From positions 1-6,179 of the forward strand of contig CAZUZA010000070.1 of assembly GCA_964624875.1 (NCBI GenBank): a stretch of DNA of 6,179 nucleotides, read 5' to 3'. The position numbers and the translations under genes were made by a program. The first letter of the stretch is position 1. The number at the start of each line of letters is the position of its first letter. Under the pieces are notes generated by a model. It saw only the letters and a program-made list of their open reading frames with translations, was not told where the DNA came from and ran no database searches. The DNA comes from Atopostipes sp964624875. GTDB taxonomy: Bacteria; Bacillota; Bacilli; Lactobacillales; Carnobacteriaceae_A. This document shows, one piece after another, positions 5,251 through 6,179 of the stretch.

Positions 5251-6096
5251 ATGACAATAAAATTAATTATGACAGATATGGATGAGACGTTTTTAAAAGC
5301 GGACAAAACATATGATGTTGAAAAAGCAGAACAAGTTGTTAAAGAATTATCTCAAAAAGGCATTAAATTTGGAATCGCAAGTGGGAACTCTATTCCATTA
5401 ATTAAAAGCTACTTCTCAGAAGAATTTATCGACCAGATTTATCTGGCAGGTGATGATGGGAATGTCTTAATGCATAAAGAGAAATTGCTACGTGAGCAGC
5501 CAATGGTTGAAGAAGATGTCCTAAAAGTTGTGAACTACATTAATGACTTAGATGGCTATTATTTAGTCTTAAGTGCAGGTGATCAAGCTTATGTTATCGC
5601 ACCGATTAGTAAAGAAGCAGAACGTGAATTTAACCATTACTATGCCGGTTTTAAACTAATCGATACCGTTGAAGAGATTCCAAGCCACGAACAGATTTAT
5701 AAAATGGAAATGTATTGTGAGCACCCATTATCGGAAATCAAAAAGACAATGGATACATTCAATGAAACATTAGAGCATTCAGAATCCGTAACAAGTGGTG
5801 AAGAGTGGCTAGATGTCTATCATATTGCTGGCGGTAAAGGAGAGGCTGTTAAATATTTACAAGAACAGCATGGCATTTCACCAGAAGAAACCATGTGTTT
5901 TGGGGATAGCTTAAACGACATTGGCATGATGCAAAGAGCGAAGTACAGTATTGCGATGAGCAATGCGGATGAAGAGATGAAAAAGTATTGTTCATATGAA
6001 ATAGGAACAAACGAAGATCAAGAAGTTTTAGCGACAATTGAAAAATATTTAGAGCAACAATCTTTACAGTTCTTAACATCTCTATCACATGAATAA
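5251..6096 (+). CDS. Cof-type HAD-IIB hydrolase, YbjI/SupH-like sugar or flavin phosphatase
   Basis: A predicted cytoplasmic Mg-dependent phosphatase of 281 residues, the usual size for the Cof subfamily. All four HAD motifs are visible: motif I with nucleophile D9 and acid/base D11 in TDMDETFL, motif II Ser44 in IASGN, motif III Lys196 in GGKGEA, and motif IV D219, N222 and D223 in GDSLND. The α/β cap domain lies between motifs II and III, roughly residues 80-185. The ASGN form of motif II and the DMDxTFL start resemble the YbjI/SupH branch, whose members dephosphorylate sugar phosphates and FMN with broad specificity; the true substrate is not shown. The residue after the second Asp of motif I is Glu12 rather than the usual Gly. 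The ribosome binding site GTGAGGAG (5238-5245) lies 5 bases before the ATG and fixes the start. It appears to be transcribed alone, after the terminator of the metallophosphoesterase gene. Confidence 0.92.
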   Translation: MTIKLIMTDMDETFLKADKTYDVEKAEQVVKELSQKGIKFGIASGNSIPLIKSYFSEEFIDQIYLAGDDGNVLMHKEKLLREQPMVEEDVLKVVNYINDLDGYYLVLSAGDQAYVIAPISKEAEREFNHYYAGFKLIDTVEEIPSHEQIYKMEMYCEHPLSEIKKTMDTFNETLEHSESVTSGEEWLDVYHIAGGKGEAVKYLQEQHGISPEETMCFGDSLNDIGMMQRAKYSIAMSNADEEMKKYCSYEIGTNEDQEVLATIEKYLEQQSLQFLTSLSHE

Positions 6097-6110
6097 ATGT
6101 TATATTAATG

Positions 6111-6145
6111 GCATATTTACAAAATATGCTGTATTGGGAATACAG
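6111..6145. repeat. Two abutting hairpins with 3-base loops
   Basis: GCATATTT (6111-6118) pairs with AAATATGC (6122-6129) around the loop ACA. CTGTATT (6129-6135) pairs with AATACAG (6139-6145) around the loop GGG. Both stems are perfect (8 and 7 base pairs) and share one base. No T-run follows either one, so they are not ordinary terminators. They could be paired operator sites or a structured leader for a gene starting beyond the window. Confidence 0.55.
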
Positions 6146-6179
6146 ATAGATATTGGAGATGGAAATGAATGGTAGATAA

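Noticed and set aside
5849..6088. Minus-strand frame of 79 codons at the end of the HAD gene
   Set aside because: Antisense to motif IV and the C terminus of the HAD protein; no ribosome binding site or family match.
6165..6179. Possible start of the next gene at the right edge
   Set aside because: ATG at 6165 reaches a stop after four codons. ATG at 6169 stays open but shows only three codons, with GGAG 10 bases upstream, too little to call.

Overview
The window looks like chromosomal DNA from a low-GC Gram-positive bacterium, most likely a member of the Lactobacillales. The reasons are AT-rich codon use, strong purine-rich ribosome binding sites, compact intrinsic terminators, and an NADH oxidase whose closest match in my memory is the NoxE type of Lactococcus. 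The genus cannot be fixed from the sequence alone.

Left part, minus strand (about 1-2226): a tight two-gene unit. A cytoplasmic glycerophosphodiester phosphodiesterase (2137 to 1352) is followed 8 bases later by a major-facilitator sugar-type transporter of the SLC45/GPH-like kind (1343 running to the window edge). The transporter's ribosome binding site overlaps the stop codon of the phosphodiesterase gene. A run of exactly 100 N (2227-2326) then interrupts the sequence. It is probably a scaffold join of unknown true length, so adjacency across it is not proven.

Middle, plus strand (2327-3801): an NADH oxidase-like flavoprotein gene with a near-consensus promoter and its own intrinsic terminator. 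Its best start is at 2409, two codons inside the longest reading frame. The striking point is that the redox-active cysteine expected in the water-forming NADH oxidase / NADH peroxidase family is an alanine here (Ala41), while the neighbouring motif and His10 are kept.

Right part, plus strand (3802-6179): a promoter with a perfect palindrome over its -10 box and an overlapping catabolite-responsive-like sequence drives a leader that can fold. Next comes a 36-codon reading frame that resembles only the first ~25 residues of an RpiR-family sugar-phosphate regulator. Its stop codon overlaps the start codon of a calcineurin-like metallophosphoesterase. That gene ends in a strong terminator and is followed by a Cof/YbjI-type HAD phosphatase. 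Two adjacent hairpins with 3-base loops lie after the HAD gene, probably in the leader of whatever follows.

Taken together, the window holds three phosphoester hydrolases (GDPD, metallophosphoesterase, HAD), a carbohydrate-type transporter and an NAD+-regenerating oxidase. This suggests accessory carbon and phosphoester metabolism, but no single pathway is shown. I see no CRISPR array, tRNA, rRNA or intact insertion sequence.
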